From assembly GCA_900766645.1 (NCBI GenBank), contig CAAFWD010000097.1, positions 1 to 35,167 on the forward strand: a stretch of DNA of 35,167 nt, read 5' to 3'. Each line of letters starts with the position of its first letter. The stretch's first letter is position 1. Shown one piece after another: positions 33,127 to 35,167 of the stretch. Under the pieces are notes generated by a model that saw only the letters and a program-made list of their open reading frames with translations, was not told the origin of the DNA and did no database searches. This DNA comes from an uncultured Cetobacterium sp. (GTDB taxonomy: Bacteria > Fusobacteriota > Fusobacteriia > Fusobacteriales > Fusobacteriaceae). The translations under genes were made by a program, and so were the position numbers.

Positions 33127-35167
33127 CTAATTATTTATTCTTACATGAAAATACATCACTGCTCTTTCATCTGGTTTTAATTCGCCAATTTCTGCTCTCA
33201 ATGTACCTCTAGTTCCTAACCTTGGAATATCTTGGACTTTATAATAAGTATCACTACCATTTCCATTTTTATCTATTTTAGAATACGAAGGAATCCCTTT
33301 AGGTCCTGGAGTACTTGATCCTGTAATATTTTCCAACGTTGTATATATTGGAACCTCATCTTCAATATATACACTTTGCGCGCTTGCCTCTCCTACATTA
33401 GTAGTTTCAATTCTATAATAAATTACTTCTCCTGGACTTGAACTTTGTAGCCCTTTTGTATAATTCTCTCCATCCAGTGATTGCATTTTTTCAACAATTA
33501 ATTCCTCTGTTATAATTTTTGTCTCAGCTTGAATAGTATTTATAATCAGCTCTACATCATATTTAGGTGGACTTGTTGCCCCTACAGTTGTTATATTTAT
33601 GTCTCCTCTATTTGCAGTTTTAGGAGCTTTAACAACTAAAAATCTATATTCGGTTTCACCAGGATCAAGTTTATTTGCAAATGGATATGCTATATACCCA
33701 TCATACCCTGGTGTATACTCTCCATTTTTATCTCTGTCATAATGTAGGGCACTTGCAAATCCTAAAGAGTTCTCAGTATAAAATGTTAATGGAGATAGCT
33801 GTCTTCCTGCTTCAACTATATTTCCTAAGTTTGTTATATAAACCTTGTATGCTATTTCTCCACCTGGAATAACTACTCCTGATTGAAAATCTGGACTTAA
33901 TACTATTTGTCTATATGGTGTTATTACAACTTTTTCATACTTTATATCTGAAGCTCCTGTTATTGTTGATTTAACTTGAACATACACATCAATCTCTTGC
34001 ACATATGTGAACTTTTCCACAATTACTTTCATATATATTTTTTTTGATTCATTAGGACCTATATCTCCAGTATTAGTTATTTCATTGCCACTTTCATCTG
34101 TAAAAGTTACATTTAAAGAGGTTAAAACTGGATTAGATATATATTTATCACTACTTGCTAATAAATCATAATTTTCTGTAGCAAACTCATTTAAATTATT
34201 AACATAAAGCGTATATATTAATGTTCTTTCACTTTCATCATCTTGAACTCCTGTTGTTGATAAAGTTGTTACTGGAATATTTTCTGGCCCCTTCCCTGCT
34301 CCCGGAGCATTAGGATCATCAAATATTGATATATCATTAGTCAAATCTACAGTTGTAGGTAATATTGTTAATAATTTATCTGTTGCTGTTGCTTTTATAT
34401 TTGGTGTTGTACTACTTGTCGCAAATTTATCTATTGTATAAACTGAACTTTCAATAGTTTCTTCTAAAGTCATTTGTAATAATATATGTATACTTTCCCC
34501 AGCTTTTACCATACCTGTATCTAATATTCCATCTCCATTCGTATCTGTTAAATTACTTACTTCATTACTTTCCAATATTTGTACTACTGCTTCGGCATCT
34601 GGATCGTCAATTATTTCTCCTTGAACTCTCTCTAGTTTTAATAATTTATATGTATTTTTTGTATTTACTGGAAAATTTGAATTTCCAAGTCCTAGTGTTA
34701 TATTAAATGTTTCGTCTGAATTTCCTGTATTTCTTAGTGTATTTATAAATGTTATTGTTTCTCCTGGAGCTGCTTGTTCAATTGTATCTCCTGTAAATGT
34801 TAAGCTTATAAATGACAAAACTTCATAAACAACTGTGTTTGTTTCTTCATCTAGAACATTCGAAACACCATTACTATAATCAAACATTGCTGAATTTTCT
34901 ATTTTTCCACCGGCTGTTCCAGCTGGTACTATTACTTTAAATTCTAAATACCCACCATCACTACTATCTGTTGTATTCCCTGGAATTTCATCTATAGCCA
35001 AAGTTATTTCATTTTCTAAAACTGTATAATTTATTCCATTTACATCTCCACCATTTGCATCGGTTAAAGATATTCCACTTGTGCTTCCAAAGGGATACCA
35101 TTTAGCAGAACCAATAACATATTTAAATTTATTATCCAATATATCTTTTAACTCAAAATCTGGCGAA
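33127..35167 (-). CDS. DUF11-type repeat surface protein (N-terminus beyond window edge)
   Basis: The frame is open to the window edge: 679 residues, about three quarters of the protein if it resembles its paralogue at 29214-31910. Its first visible residues (SPDFELKDILDNKF) align with residues ~229-242 of that protein, so about 228 residues, including the signal peptide, are missing. The two are collinear throughout, sharing GSAKWY, DGGYLEFKVIVPAGT (Q-V-K-V in the paralogue), TVDLTN, EEL.VEKMQSLDG..YTKG, IPSY.KI and the last strand YFHV.I. It contains DUF11-type modules, the calcium-loop-like DTNGDGILDTG, and no cysteine. It is less Ala-rich than the paralogue. A TTG codon at 35139 is internal to the conserved alignment and is not the start. 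The lipoprotein gene follows at once. Confidence 0.85.
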   Translation of the reverse strand, partial: SPDFELKDILDNKFKYVIGSAKWYPFGSTSGISLTDANGGDVNGINYTVLENEITLAIDEIPGNTTDSSDGGYLEFKVIVPAGTAGGKIENSAMFDYSNGVSNVLDEETNTVVYEVLSFISLTFTGDTIEQAAPGETITFINTLRNTGNSDETFNITLGLGNSNFPVNTKNTYKLLKLERVQGEIIDDPDAEAVVQILESNEVSNLTDTNGDGILDTGMVKAGESIHILLQMTLEETIESSVYTIDKFATSSTTPNIKATATDKLLTILPTTVDLTNDISIFDDPNAPGAGKGPENIPVTTLSTTGVQDDESERTLIYTLYVNNLNEFATENYDLLASSDKYISNPVLTSLNVTFTDESGNEITNTGDIGPNESKKIYMKVIVEKFTYVQEIDVYVQVKSTITGASDIKYEKVVITPYRQIVLSPDFQSGVVIPGGEIAYKVYITNLGNIVEAGRQLSPLTFYTENSLGFASALHYDRDKNGEYTPGYDGYIAYPFANKLDPGETEYRFLVVKAPKTANRGDINITTVGATSPPKYDVELIINTIQAETKIITEELIVEKMQSLDGENYTKGLQSSSPGEVIYYRIETTNVGEASAQSVYIEDEVPIYTTLENITGSSTPGPKGIPSYSKIDKNGNGSDTYYKVQDIPRLGTRGTLRAEIGELKPDERAVMYFHVRINN

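Noticed and set aside
35140..35167. A TTG at 35139 as start of the DUF11 protein at the window edge
   Set aside because: The frame stays open to the edge and the residues before it (SPDFELKDI) align with the middle of the paralogue, so the gene is cut, not started here.

Overview
The window is AT-rich DNA in which every supported gene lies on the minus strand, so transcription runs from high to low coordinates. The gene set is that of a diderm (LPS-transport genes lptB, lptF, lptG and an LptC/LptA-like bridge protein, BAM-type barrels, lipoproteins). The low-GC sequence style, AGGAGG-type ribosome sites and DUF11-type surface proteins point to Fusobacteriota, probably a Fusobacterium/Cetobacterium relative. 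That placement is inference from protein style, not from a marker-gene comparison.

Layout in order of transcription. (1) 35167-24488 is a cell-surface block. It has a large DUF11-type repeat protein cut by the window edge, a lipoprotein, a stand-alone DUF11-like module, a second full-length DUF11-type repeat protein (898 aa) and a 1553-residue protein with periplasmic or surface Ig-like modules and a very large C-terminal beta-barrel. The first four are tightly packed. A hairpin terminator separates the fourth from the barrel gene. (2) 24487-23013 has a promoter, tsaD, a palindromic terminator and a small ArsC/Spx-like gene. (3) 22989-11006 has a promoter, then dus, mutS, the LptC/LptA-like protein, lptB, alaS, ruvX, secD and secF, ending in a hairpin. 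(4) 10949-2256 holds alr, an RlmI-like rRNA methyltransferase, cvpA, lptF, lptG, an M16 peptidase, dut, rodA and an RluA-family pseudouridine synthase, closed by a terminator. (5) 2190-440 is a single ABC exporter half-transporter with its own terminator. (6) 385-1 is the start of a secreted M14 zinc carboxypeptidase, cut by the window edge.

Functionally, blocks 3 to 5 are mostly housekeeping: tRNA and rRNA modification, mismatch repair, protein export, peptidoglycan precursors and elongation. They are interleaved with four of the inner-membrane and periplasmic parts of LPS export (LptB, LptF, LptG, LptC/A-like). The most unusual content is block 1, a candidate surface-display system of DUF11 modules plus a giant outer-membrane barrel, and the 779-residue LptC/LptA-like protein, about four times the usual length of either family.

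Seven genes have starts that differ from the longest open frame or use a non-ATG codon; these were chosen from the position of the ribosome-binding site. There is no stretch over 300 bases without a gene. No tRNA, rRNA, CRISPR array, insertion sequence or phage gene was seen.
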